A DNA stretch of 64,000 nucleotides from Isoetes taiwanensis (Eukaryota; Streptophyta; Lycopodiopsida; Isoetales; Isoetaceae). Below are positions 22,889-34,135 of this stretch, piece by piece. The notes beneath the pieces were generated by a model. That model made no database searches and was not told the origin of the DNA. It saw only the letters and a program-made list of their open reading frames with translations. A program made the position numbers and the translations under genes. The stretch is from NCBI GenBank assembly GCA_021234155.1, contig JAJEKV010000045.1, positions 7,861,105-7,925,104 on the forward strand, written 5' to 3'. The first letter of the stretch is position 1; each line of letters starts with the position of its first letter.

Positions 22889-25800
22889 GCTTTCTGAGAA
22901 CAAACCAGGGGCAAATAAAATTGCAGGTGCGGCCCGTCCTATGGAATTGGTGGCCTATTTATGTAGAGTAATATTTTTCTTATTCCTAATTTCCAGCCCT
23001 TGCTACCGACTGTATCAATTTACATAGGAGGCTAGCACCGTAAAGTATGTTGATCTTGACCTTTAACAGAATATATATCTATGTGTCAAGCTTGTATCAA
23101 TCTTACTCGCATGGTCGAAGTTGCTAGCAAATCGTCAGGGTTAGATCTTGTCAAAGATTCTCCGCATTCGCCCTTATCCCGGGATATATGCGTAGACCTA
23201 ACATTTTGTTATTTTCTTGCAAGTGAAGTCACAAAATCATAAGCGTCTAATTTTAACTCCAAACTTTATATTTTAACAAATGGTAGCCACATGGAAACCT
23301 AACTAGTTCAAGTGTTTAAACAAGCCTTGGTGCTACAATTCTGCTGAGTAGTTACAAGATTTTCCTGATGTAGATATGCATGTGATTTATACGCATGCAT
23401 TAGGACATTTCCACTTTATGTATAAAACACATTACTCAGAGCCGCTTTTGTATAACCTGCTGCAGAAGTCCGTTAAGCATTATCATAACATTTATCTATG
23501 TGTGATCATCATCATGATATTTAACCATGTGAGTGTTTGTATGTAACAAATGTTCATACCAACTGTTTATTAGTAATAAAAAAACCTACCTCCTTCCGTA
23601 GTTTGAGGGGCCTTTGTTCAGATAGCATTCCTAAACATGCGATCATTTAGGATACAGTAAGGGGAGTAGGGCCTTACTGCATCAAAGGCCCTACTCTCCC
23701 TATAGTTGCAATTACTCCATTATCAACTTATCCATATAGTGCTGCTTTCAGTACTTTAAGCATATCATTTATATTGTAAAGAATACCTGGGAACTGGCTG
23801 TCTTCTAGAGTTTGTATAACCAATCTGTTAATGTCTGCCTTTGCAAATCCATTTTTGCAGAATTCTTGAGCTAGTTGAGCAATATCTGCTGCTGCAATGA
23901 ATGGACATGAGTTGGTGTAAACATAGGGCAGAATTTGAGATATTATAACCCTTGATGCTTGTCCATATGGTCTGCATCCATCTGCCATAATAAATTTTTG
24001 AGCTGTGAAGGGTAATTTGCAGCGTTTATCATACCTTGTGATGTTGAATATCCCCCTAGCTTGATCAGTGACTTCAATGGATACATTCAAGAAATTGCAT
24101 TTAAAACCAACCTGTTCATGTATATCCATCATCTCTTTGTATTCCGTCTCATCCTTAATTCCAAGGTGTTGCATATTGTAGATTGAGATATCAGCATCAT
24201 CTGTAAGGAATTGCTTGACATTACCCCCATTAAGGATATTGAGGTCATCAATGTATCTAGCCGCGTACTGAAATCTATAGATATCTTGAAACCTGTTTGC
24301 ACGAGCTAATTTAAGAATGAATTTCAATTCGTACCAGGCCAGGTACAAGTTACACCATGCTGGGCTCGATGCAAAACCCATTGGTATTCCTTTTCTCTGT
24401 CTCCATATTTTACTGCCCATTTGCAGATAGCAGTGATTGAGTAGCCATTGGTTCATATGTTTGAAATGTTCTTTTGTAATTTCAGACCAGCATATGCTTT
24501 CCTTATCTTTTTTGAGGTTCTTCTCCCAACATATAATATACTTGACCCCGTCGGATTTAATAAGCATATGGAACTTGCGTTGGTCATCTCTCATGTAATC
24601 CCATATTAAATCAGCAATATCATTCATAATTTCAGAGATACCATCCTCCCCCTCTAAGGGGATGTTCTCGTAGCATTTAGTAATGTCAGCCGAGAATACA
24701 TCATAAATTTTGGCTGGGAGATTAAGCACCCTATCATAGACAGAATTTACTATCCAGCAGGCATTAATCCTGTTTTTATGCCATAATTTATATTTAGCAG
24801 TATTTCTGTGACAGATAAGAGGCCATATGTCCAAAATATTGTTAAGAATAGTAGTGATGACCTCAGCAATTTCTGTGAATACAGTATGATGGGCATTTGT
24901 AAGCCATCTGTATTCGTTTTTGTGCATTTTGAAAGTGGCCATTAAATATGGCAAGTTACTGCTTTGAAGTTCCTGTGTATTAAGCATGCTACATATTTCA
25001 GCTTTGCATTTTTCTTTGATTGTATCAGGGCGTTCATTGATGATCTCAAAATCAGCACTATTAAGCCTGTCAAGTGCCTTATCTGCAATAAATTTCTGAC
25101 ATATGAACGCTGCATTATTATTTGCTTTGTCCAATCCGGCAATGTAGAAATTCTTTGTCAGCCAATCCATGTTCTTCATAACATTTTTGTCATCCCATAG
25201 GAATCTTTTTCCTTTTACATTTCTTCTGAAATCTACAATCTCAGCATGAGCATAGTGCATCAGGACTTCTTTTATTTTCTGGATGTCATCCTCTGAAATG
25301 TCGAGTAACTCAAACTTATGCACTGAGAAAAACTGTAAACAAAGCGCAGAGAATTCTTCCATGAATGTTTGTGTGCCAAACCCAGCATCTGGTATGTGAT
25401 TGAGTCCTTTGGCCATTGCTAGTTTTAATTTTGGGCAGTGAATTATATCCAAATTGGTAGTTTGAATGTGGCCGATCTTGGGATCAACAAACTTTGCTAG
25501 AGACGGGTTCAGGCAAGGACATTTATTGGCTGTTCCTTCAGCAAACACCTTGTACGGTTTGTAGACTTTCTCCCTGATTTGATCTACATATTTCCAGGCG
25601 AAAATAGTTGCATTTACTAAATCAGTCCCTCTTTGGTCTAGGATTTCAGTCAGTACCTCTTGAAATATTCTTCTGATATTAAATTTATCCAATGATTTGG
25701 ATAAAAAAGTCATGTGAATGATCCGCTCTTGCTTTTTGGCTCTGTTATTCTGCAGGTGTCTCTTTCCATTTGGATCTTTATAAATAGATCTTGGGTTCTC

Positions 25801-27799
25801 CTGTTTAACCGAATGAATACCCTTTGTTAACCATCAGAAGTACTCTAACTTTGATAAAAGGAAACATGTAAATGAAAAATTGCTCTAGACATAGGAATCA
25901 TAAACGACAGCTATATGTATTATATGTGACTATCCAAGTCATGGTGCCAATGCATTTAGCAGGCCAAAATGGTGTGCGTACAAAAACACATATTTGTGAC
26001 TTCATATAATAGAGTTATTATTCTAAAAAGAGTTTAATGATAGACCATCAAGATCTGTCAGAGCTCAGTATCCAGCCTCTTATTACTTGGGAATATTTGC
26101 AAAGTTAAGTTCCAGTCCTGAACTGTCCTCCAGTGAGATAGTTTTATTGCCTCCCTTTGTAACAGAATATTCATCCAGGTTGATAGTTGACGTGCCCTTG
26201 GGGTCGATGCTAGGTGAAGCAGATGAAGCATTTTCTGAATATCCAATCTTTGGGTCTTTCGTGATTCTTGGAGGGTACTTAGGAATGATCTTGTTAATCC
26301 CTCTGCTGTATTCCAAAGTACTGCCACTTTTAGAATTTGCTTTCTGCATATAGGCACTTTTGCTGCTCTGCGCTTGTTTTTCAAGAAATGTGACAGGCTT
26401 GATAGTCTTCTCCGCTAAATCAGCTAATTTATTGTTACCAAACATAGCTTTCAGATTTGCATTGGGTGTTTTAGCATATGCCATTGTCATATCAATGAGC
26501 ATTTTTCTCACATCGAGATATCCTGCATAGGCAATGATAGCAGGTTTTAGCACTTTGTTGAGCAGCTTGGAGAAGATGACCATTTTCATCATTGGTGTCG
26601 TATCAGGGTAGATAACTTCCATATTGTTGAGGAGATACCATAATCCATGGTCTATCCAAATAATTCCGCTTTTGCAAGAATTCTTGGCATTGTTCTTGAT
26701 GCATTTGCATGTAAAATAGGGACAGAAGGATCTCCAGATCCTTTTCAAATAGAAGTCATCACGCGTTATGGTAGTATATGCCATATGCCCTTTCTGTTTG
26801 ACACATAAACCTGAATTTTTTATGCAGGGCTGATCAAAAAAAGTTATGTCAAATGGTAATTCAGCCAAGTCGATAATAGTAAACATCTTCTCAAAGCTTA
26901 GGGCAGCTGATTTTGCCTTTTTCAATTCTGCATCAGTTATACCAGCAATGCAGATCCATGTTTCAAGGTTTAACGGGGCAAGTGCACCAAAATTCATGCT
27001 TTTCCATATAGCATGGCCATAAGAGGCACTGTTGCATTCAACAATTTGTTCACTGGCTCATAGGAAAGCAGGCAGAATTTGCCAAATTAAGATTTGGGAC
27101 ATTTTCATCCGTCAGAGAAAAGTTCTCAGTATTGGATTCATCTGTTATGGCCTTATTGGCATCAAGACTTTGAAAGTCTTCCTCAGTAAGGTCTCAGATC
27201 CGAAAACAGATAAATATGTATTTCTTCCGTAAATATACGGGAGCGAGAGAGGTTTTTCCTCTTTTCAAAAGTGGGAGGTTTAATATTATTGGCCTCTTCA
27301 AGGGCCATAATTCCCCACGACGAATTTTTTACGCCGCTTCATCTTCATTACATGTCCCTGTTGTAGAGAATGCTTGGAAATTCCTTTGTATAATAGTGAA
27401 ATGCTATCCTTACATTTATTGAACTCGAAGTTGACTTTTTTCATGTTGTAGAACATTCGGACCAGCAACTATAACCAAGATAGGTAATGTGCTTATCCGG
27501 ATTTATCAATAAGATTTCTTTCCTTGAGTGTAATAAATGCGTGTACCTCCTTGTTCTTGATACATGCTAGAAGTGTTTGAACTGCATAGCTTGGGTTATC
27601 TACTTCACACTCATTATATTTGAGACTGACCAGCTCTTTTATCCACTGGATGTTATTCATGTCATCATCTTGTATGTCGAAGACAGATTTTACCTGAACA
27701 AATAAGTGAACATATGGTAAGAAAAGTGTGTACACCTGTCATCATGTGACCAGAATCAAGGACTCTAGTTAAACTAGAGCACTGAGTTAAGCAAAAAAA
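21394..27799 (-). repeat. Penelope-like unit B
   Basis: Full-length 6406-bp unit, very close to unit A. It has the longest intact frames (RT 661 codons, middle ORF 304 codons). Differences from A cluster at CAG/CTG sites and homopolymers. Confidence 0.85.
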
Positions 27800-29300
27800 C
27801 CTTTAATCTTGTCTAAGTCTAGACAAAATTCTAATCTCAAAACCCCGCTCGTGGAATTTAAAATCAATTAGCAAGTCCTAAGAATACACCAGGTGACCAT
27901 GTATACTTAGGCCTTGATTTGGTCAATCATATTTAATTACTTCATGGTATCAGAGAATAACTTAGTGACAAAATAACAAATATGTACATCTGAGATCAAA
28001 AAAAGAATCATATATTGTTTTTAAGAAATTTGAACCATATTACAACAGTAATAGTCACCTGAAAGTATCTTTCATATAAGCAAAATCGTAATCATTGTAT
28101 TATGTAGTGCAAACTACCTTTCGCCAAGATAGCAAAGAAGATGGGTAATGATAGTTCCACTTGTACAAAACAAACACTAGAACATTTTTCAGATAAGATA
28201 CTTACAAGAGTACTTGAATTTTAGCCAATACAATACAATAGATGTTTATTTCATGAAGAATATTCATAAACTCCAAACGATGAGCAAGAAGTTTGGTTAC
28301 CGCATGCCAACCAACCATTCAATTATTAGCCAAAGAAGGGTAAAATCAAAAGGACATGCGGGTAAGCTATAAACTTCTTGGGTTTACCACCCTTCACATC
28401 AAGGAGTTCCCAAAAATGGTAAAAGAAATAGAAATGCAAAAACATATAGATTAGCAAGTGTTGTTTTGCATTCTTGTAGAATCCCTCATGACAGCTCCCC
28501 TTGGTCGGCCGCCCCTATTGTGAAGCTTCATGGTAGCATTAATGCATCATGTAAGTCAAATACTGTTGAATTACATCATCTTACATCTCAGATAAGTACA
28601 CTGTTCAACATATAGATGGCAGACTCTTAGATTTTTAACAGCATGGTAGACTCTTAGATTTTAAACAGAGAAAGAATGACAAGAATAGATAGCCAAGCAT
28701 TATTTCTTTGCCTTAGAACCATTGTAATCCAAGTAGGACAGGCAGCATATATTTACAAGCTATTGTCAAATAAATTTATGGTGGATCAGACTTATTCATG
28801 GCAAAGATAATCTTCCCCGCATTGCTAGGCAAATCAAAGAAACCATTCCTACAAATGCATGTGTAATCCAACCTATTTGAATCCAGAACTAATTTAATTA
28901 GCCTGGAACATGTAACATTATTTCAGATCCTGTCAAGCAATAACTGAACTACAAATAGAAAGGATATAACCTGATGAGCTTGATTTGAAGGAATGTTTTC
29001 AGCCTCCTGCTCCATGATGCCTTTGCCATTGCCCATAGCTTCATTATTTTCTTTGTCCTGCATGGGATTAGCATCTGCCTTATTGCCTTTCTCAGGAAGG
29101 CAGTCTCCTTCATTATTCTGCTCCCAGTCAGATGCAGATGCATGTGTATTGCCTGCCTTTGTGGTGGATCTTTCTGCCACATTGGTCACATTGGCAGGTT
29201 TGTGAAACTCATAGAGCTTTCTCACCTTGGAGGATTTAGCCCTTTCTTCATCCATTCTCTTCCGTGTGGCCATGCCAAGATCTCCTTTCCTTCTTGTCAT
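23728..29300 (-). CDS. Penelope-like reverse transcriptase gene, copy B (most intact; multi-segment)
   Basis: A multi-exon or multi-ORF gene that crosses the unit border: first segment 29300-28971 (in unit C), putative intron of ~1.28 kb ending TTGTTCAG at 27694, N-terminal segment from 27693, middle ORF 26997-26083 (304 codons, with a Cys cluster CPYFTCKCIKNNAKNSC), then the RT frame (open from about 25830, ATG at 25713) to 23728. The RT (661 codons from that ATG) has Penelope-type signatures: FKMHKN, RWLTNAHH, CWIVNSVYDRVL, ADITKCYENIPL, GIPMGFASSPAWCNLYLAWY, RYIDDLNIL and the post-RT TRYDKR. The C-terminal ~90 residues after YDKR hold no GIY-YIG nuclease. How middle ORF and RT join is unclear: the GT at 26086 and AG at 25801 are out of phase. 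The N-terminal segment is frameshifted near 27330-27500 at CTGG/CAGG sites. Confidence 0.75.
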
Positions 29301-29973
29301 GCTTTCTGAACAAACTGAGGGGGCAAATAAAATTGCGGCAAAAGCCGTCTATGGAATTGGTGGCCTATTTATGTAGAGTAATATTTTTCTTATTCCTAAT
29401 TTCCAGCCCTTGCTACCGACTGTATCAATTTACATAGGAGGCTAGCACCGTAAAGTATGTTGATCTTGACCTTTAACAGAATATATATCTATGTGTCAAG
29501 CTTGTATCAATCTTACCTGCATGGCTGAGCTGCTAGCAAATCGTCCAGGTTGGAGTAACGGCCGCGGCCGCATTCTGCCCTTATCCGGATATATGCAGAC
29601 CTAACATTTTTGTTATTTTCTTGCAAGTGAAGTCACAAAATCATAAACGTCTAATTTTTAACTCCAAACTTTATATTTTAACAAATGGTAGCCACATGGA
29701 AACCTAACTAGTTCAAGTGTTTAAACAAGCCTTGGTGCTACAATTCTGCTGAGTAGTTACAAGATTTTCCTGATGTAGATATGCATGTGATTTATACGCA
29801 TGCATTAGGACATTTCCACCTTATGTATAAAACACATTACTCAGAGCCGCTTTTGTATAACCTGCTGCAGAAGTCCGTTAAGCATTATCATAACATTTAT
29901 CTATGTGTGATCATCATCATGATATTTAACCATGTGAGTGTTTGTATGTAACAAATGTTCATACCAACTGTTC

Positions 29974-29976
<3 letters not shown>
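27800..29976 (-). repeat. Penelope-like unit C, 5'-truncated
   Basis: Matches 14993 to about 17165 of unit A and then stops at an A-run. It carries the first coding segment (28971-29300) and upstream sequence, i.e. what serves as promoter region for the unit-B gene. This corresponds to the pseudo-LTR of Penelope-like elements. Confidence 0.8.

Positions 29977-30004
<28 letters not shown>
29977..30004 (+). repeat. A28 run: second half of the split LINE poly(A) tail
   Basis: Twenty-eight A's, followed by the second AAGTCTT copy of the LINE target duplication (30003-30009). Together with 14970-14992 it frames the Penelope-like array. Confidence 0.75.
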
Positions 30005-30008
<4 letters not shown>

Positions 30009-30009
30009 T

Positions 30010-31079
30010 GGGACTTGATCATAGCCTGCCGGGTGTGTAGCCAAGGTGGCTACTCCTGGGTTGCATCTCCCCAGTCCCGATGAGGCAGTCACCACCTCCA
30101 GAGGCACGCATGCCCATCACAGGCGGCTAGAGAGCCATTGCTCGTCTATAACTTGAACCCCTTTGAAGGTGAATCTCACCCAAGAGGTGTCGAGCCCATG
30201 CCTTGCCCACACTCAGTGGCAAGCCTTCAGGCCTAGCCCGCTAAGATCCCCAGTAGACTTTACACACCAGAGGGATCAATCTATAATGGGACGTGTCCTC
30301 TTTATTTGTCGGTCTAGCCCCGCCACCCACAGCCAGGCGGGCTCCTATACACATGCCGCATTAACTAGGAATTAATGAGGCTATCTAGGTACATCATCTA
30401 CTAAGGCTTTCAGGGTCTCTATCCCCCTTCCCAATACACAGGAGTGCTCATAGAAACATCACATTCTCATCCATAGGACTGAAATACAGAGTAACATCTA
30501 ATTTATCTACCTAAACATACATGGTTAGGTTCCTTAATTAGGGCTTGTGATTTCAGAATCTATAAGGCCTCTAAGGCTAATTTAACATACTAACTCAGCC
30601 TATTGCCGGACTGGAAGTCGGCATTGCACAACAGAATTGCTATCTACCTGATCCTTGGCTTGCTCCAGCTCCTGGAAGGCATCCATGCTCCTGCTCGGGT
30701 TGAAGGCGAATGAATCCGGAAGATTTATTGTGCAAAGCCGGCTTTGCGGCATCTGACAAGGCAGAATGGCGCTAGCACTTGGCTGAAATGGCTCTTGGAA
30801 GACTGGAATGCGAAAAGGGAAAGTTTAAGGTTTCCCTTTAGCTCTTTTACATGACTCTTTTAGGGTTAGGGCTAAAAGGTCATGTAGGGTTTTTCCACGT
30901 GGCAAAATGGGGTTATATGCGCATGTTAAAGGCATGTGCAACATAAGAAGTTGCCCCCCTAGGGTGCAACCCTTTACGTCGCCAAGTATATGTCATCAAG
31001 GCGACATGTACGAGTGACGTGGCTGTATAATATACGTATTCATACCTTATATTATGCTAGAATGTCACATGTGTAAAGA
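30010..31079 (-). repeat. LTR part 2 (continuation of 10570-10994)
   Basis: Shares ordered stretches with the LTR at 42248-43923 (CTACTCC.GGTT, GATGAGGCAG, TCAGGCCTAGCCC, GGTCTCTA.CC) and ends TGTCACA at 31073-31079, i.e. TGTGACA on the minus strand, the LTR start. With part 1 the LTR totals about 1.5 kb. The short open frames inside are not conserved. Confidence 0.7.
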
Positions 31080-31623
31080 GCTATCTACATGATGAAAAAA
31101 ACCACTTGAACGAATCGATGATCTAACACACATGGATATGGCAGATAGTTCAAACATATGGGTAGTATGAGACTAAACCCAAAAGTGATGTGGTCGGCAT
31201 AGAGATGTTTTTGAAAAGGAGATTAAGGCAGTATCTTAACCAAAGTATATCAAAGAAAAAACCAAAAACTATATATCCATCAGAACAAAACACGAGAAGA
31301 CACTAAATAATGAAATAATATAAAATGGTCTGCCAATCTATCTATCTATTGTTTAAATTCGGTTTTTCCGATCTAGAAGAAAACTTTTTAGATTTTTTTT
31401 TAAGTTAGTTTTCTAAGGTTATGGGGCTTTTTGCTGGCGAGAAATTTTCACGGCGTTCCAAAAATGGAGCTGTGGTTTTTACCATGATTTCGAAATTCAA
31501 CTATGGGGTTTGCATTGCAGATTATCCGTCCCCAATTTTTGCTTGGCAGCATGGAAGCCACGTTTTGAATTGGGCCACATTATCGTTTTGGGTGTATTAA
31601 AATTATTTTGGGCCATTGGATGC
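31080..31623. other. Non-coding, AT-rich flank
   Basis: No open frame or recognisable repeat apart from a short (TCTA)n near 31335. A possible target duplication of the LTR element could not be confirmed because its other LTR is not in view. Confidence 0.4.
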
Positions 31624-31647
31624 TGGCATATGCCACAGCATATGCCA
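31624..31647. repeat. Perfect inverted repeat TGGCATATGC-caca-GCATATGCCA
   Basis: Ten-base arms with a 4-base loop. Related GGCATATGC/CATATGCC words recur at 53260-53285 and 60020-60073. Confidence 0.8.
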
Positions 31648-31810
31648 TGGGGCGAATTTGGAGCCCTCAAACACAATTCAAGATGGGGTCAACGATGGGG
31701 CCCACCTATCTTGCTTGACTTATCCCTACCATTTGATAAAACCATTGGAAAAATATCATGCCTCACAATCAGCAGCCAAACAAGAATATTAAACATTGAA
31801 AATAGAGAAT

Positions 31811-31856
31811 GATGAGCCTGGGGAGTCGAACCCCAGTAGAAGATCCCACGCTCATC
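31811..31856 (-). other. tRNA-like minihelix (acceptor stem + T-arm only)
   Basis: GATGAGC (31811-31817) and GCTCATC (31850-31856) pair perfectly as a 7-bp acceptor-like stem; between them CTGGGG-AGTCGAA-CCCCAG forms a T-arm (box B GGTTCGACTCC on the minus strand). The D- and anticodon-arm region is replaced by 13 nt. It could be a deleted tRNA, a SINE head or a structured RNA element. Confidence 0.5.
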
Positions 31857-31859
31857 CAG

Positions 31860-32149
31860 GGAGGGATGCCTAGTATACCTAGGGGCCGAAGCCCACTAAG
31901 AAACAAAAGGAGTTAGTATCAACAGATTATTTCAATATATAAAAAGGCACTCTGAAACTCGGTTTATATAGCAGCCTCATGCAAAAGAATCAACAAGATC
32001 ATACCTGCTAACAACACATTCAGAAAATAAACAAGTTTCTTATTTATAAAAGCATAAGCAGTTCTTCCAGGCCACACAAAAACAAAAAGAAGGAGATGAA
32101 AACAGATCAGTTCATGGGCGCGCCACTCTGAGCATGCCTAATCGGTTCA
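31860..32149. other. Non-coding stretch 3' of the HUH gene
   Basis: No feature recognised; possibly 3' UTR or terminal part of the element carrying the HUH gene. Confidence 0.3.
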
Positions 32150-33645
32150 TCCAACCGCCGAATCTCTTGCACGAGCAAGACTCTAGCTAAGCTCATATGA
32201 GAGCGCAAAGCACATGTAACTCGCACCACGTGTACCCCAATTGATCCCATTCCCACGCCAGAGATAGCATTCGGATCGAAGCATAGAACCCACTAAGCTG
32301 CCGCCTAAGCAAGCGCAGGGACGCCGCAATCCTATGCGCCCGGTTCCCACCGCACGATGCTACTAACAAATTCTTTGAAAGGAGAAAAGCGCCTCGAGCT
32401 CTCGGTAGAATATGACCGGATCCGGATGTGAAGCTTCAACTCTAGAGGAAATATAGGAATCAGGCAAAGATCTGGCGGAGAGGTTGTTCCACCCAAAGAA
32501 CAAAGGCTCTCCATCGGTGTCCATCACTACCTACAACTAAAACCAAACGAAGCCATGAAAAAAAGACAAAAACTGTACACTTTCGAAAAGCCAACAAATA
32601 TGATCACCCTTGACCATGGTGCAATCACCCACATTGTGCGGGGATGAAATCCACACCGGGCTCCAAAACAACCACATCATCCTTGTCATGACTATAAGAC
32701 TCATCACAAACATCCCGGAAATTAAAGTTTTGCTCATCCTCGGGGATGCTATCATCCCAATACCTTCTCCTCCCAAGGCCATTTTAGCTCTGAGTGCCTG
32801 CGAACCTGAAAGAGGTAGCCCAAACAAAATAGTTCTCATGTCGGAGGGCATACATTGGGAAGGGTTTAGGAGCACCCTCCATCTTTGCCCGGAACACGGT
32901 GCTCATTAATGTGGGCGTGTATTGGAAGGTATAATCCAAGAACTGGATAGTGTAAACTTACCGTAAGCGGATCATTCGGCCAATGTAAGCAGGAGGCTAG
33001 CAATCATCTTACGGTTGCCATGATAGTTAACATAATGGGCAAAAGACGATTAAGCAAATTCTTATTATCAAGCACAACTAAGTTCTTGGTGTCACCAGCT
33101 CCCCATCTCAGGTATAAATCCTTACCTTTCTCGATGCAATCCTCACTGATATTATGAAGGTGACAGACATAGTGGACCTTTCCAAAATCTTTCATACAAT
33201 AACCAACCATACCTTCAAAACAGTGAAGGCGGGTATTCTTCAAGGCTTTACAGACCAGGATAACACCAAGAGGCTTACAAGCCCAGTTAAATTCCTTCTT
33301 TATGGCATCATTCATGGCCCTGGAGGTTTTGAAACGCCCTCTAAAGATAGCCTGACAGTGCAAGTGGTCTACAGTAGCACCCCTTTCCATAGCTACAGCT
33401 CCGGCAACACACCTCCTATCACAAAAACCGACAAGGCCATCGTAGAAACTCACGGGGACATCCTGCCCAGACAAACCTAGGGTCACACTCACATCTATCA
33501 GGTTCCAATCCTGATCAGCAAAGAAATCCTGGCCTCTCACTCCGGAATTCGAATTCAACACATGGCTCACAGAAGCAGGGCCAGAGGAGCGGCCACTCTG
33601 AGCCTTTCTGGCTGCCCTCTTCATCGACATAGCAGATAAAAACAA
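32150..33645 (-). pseudogene. HUH single-tyrosine Rep endonuclease gene (Replitron-like candidate), 3' part disrupted
   Basis: First exon 33645-33013 encodes ~210 residues: basic start (MSMKRAARKAQSGR), motif 1-like DVSVTLGL, the HUH motif in DHLHCQAIFRG, and the catalytic-tyrosine motif in GYCMKDFG (Tyr with Lys at +3), in the order and spacing of Rep endonucleases. It ends at a strong donor (ACC|GTAAGATG at 33012). Downstream coding-like pieces follow in changing frames: FPMYALRHENYFVWATSFRF (about 32880-32800), an acidic piece YWDDSIPEDEQNFNF (about 32740), then GWNNLSARSLPDSY and RELEALFSFQR (32510-32350). Frame changes there mean decay, sequencing error or unrecognised introns. Such enzymes nick and join single-stranded DNA for rolling-circle-type transposition. 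No helicase domain is present, so it is not a Helitron RepHel. A domesticated or viral-derived Rep is an alternative. Confidence 0.65.
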
Positions 33646-34135
33646 TGCAGCAAAAGCAACAAGCTTACCTCTGTCTTCTTCAACACTGCACCTCCGCTCC
33701 CCACCAACGCCCGCGACCCCAGCTTATCCACCGAAACAAATAAGGAAACAAACCAGAAAAGCGGCCACATCACCAGGAGCTCCGCCATCCCTGCAGAAGC
33801 CCAAGGCGACACCAACACCTGCGCCCAACCAGCGTTCGGGAACTCCAAAATGCCCGCCCATGATTCTAGGGTTGGGAATCCCAGTTGCCACCGTCAGCAA
33901 CATACGATTTCCCATACGACTACAACCCTTAACCATTGCCAAATCTTATGGTATAACTATACGCTTTCCAATTTCCGACACATTATCCCGCTTTAAGCAA
34001 GCCTACTGCCGATGCCAATCCGGTGTGTACAAGCTGCATAATCAAGAGGCTTCTTGGTTGCATGCAAAGACCGGATCTTTCTACCATGCTTGGTTGTATG
34101 CTCTCCAATTCGTTTTTACATTTTAGTGGGTTTTT
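33646..34135. other. 5' flank of the HUH gene
   Basis: Open frames of 72-88 codons exist on both strands but look like chance; no domain. Possible 5' UTR, intron or promoter of the HUH gene. Confidence 0.35.

Larger units (their letters stand above)
14993..29976 (-). mobile_element. Tandem array of Penelope-like retroelements (2 full units + 1 partial)
   Basis: CCTTTAATCTTGTCTAAG begins at 14993, 21394 and 27800, giving units of 6401 and 6406 bp and a third that stops at 29976. All coding runs on the minus strand, so the 3' end of the array is at 14993 and the 5'-truncated copy is at 27800-29976, the partial-tandem layout known for Penelope-like elements. The array is bounded on both sides by A-runs of the LINE tail (14970-14992 and 29977-30004). 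Confidence 0.85.

Noticed and set aside
25801-26086. Intron joining the middle ORF to the RT in Penelope-like copy B
   Set aside because: GT and AG exist at the right places, but the join is out of phase with the RT frame, so I did not claim it.
32537-32875. 112-codon minus-strand ORF rich in Met/Ile/Ser
   Set aside because: Another frame of the same stretch reads as an acidic, more protein-like continuation of the HUH gene; this one is probably a shadow.
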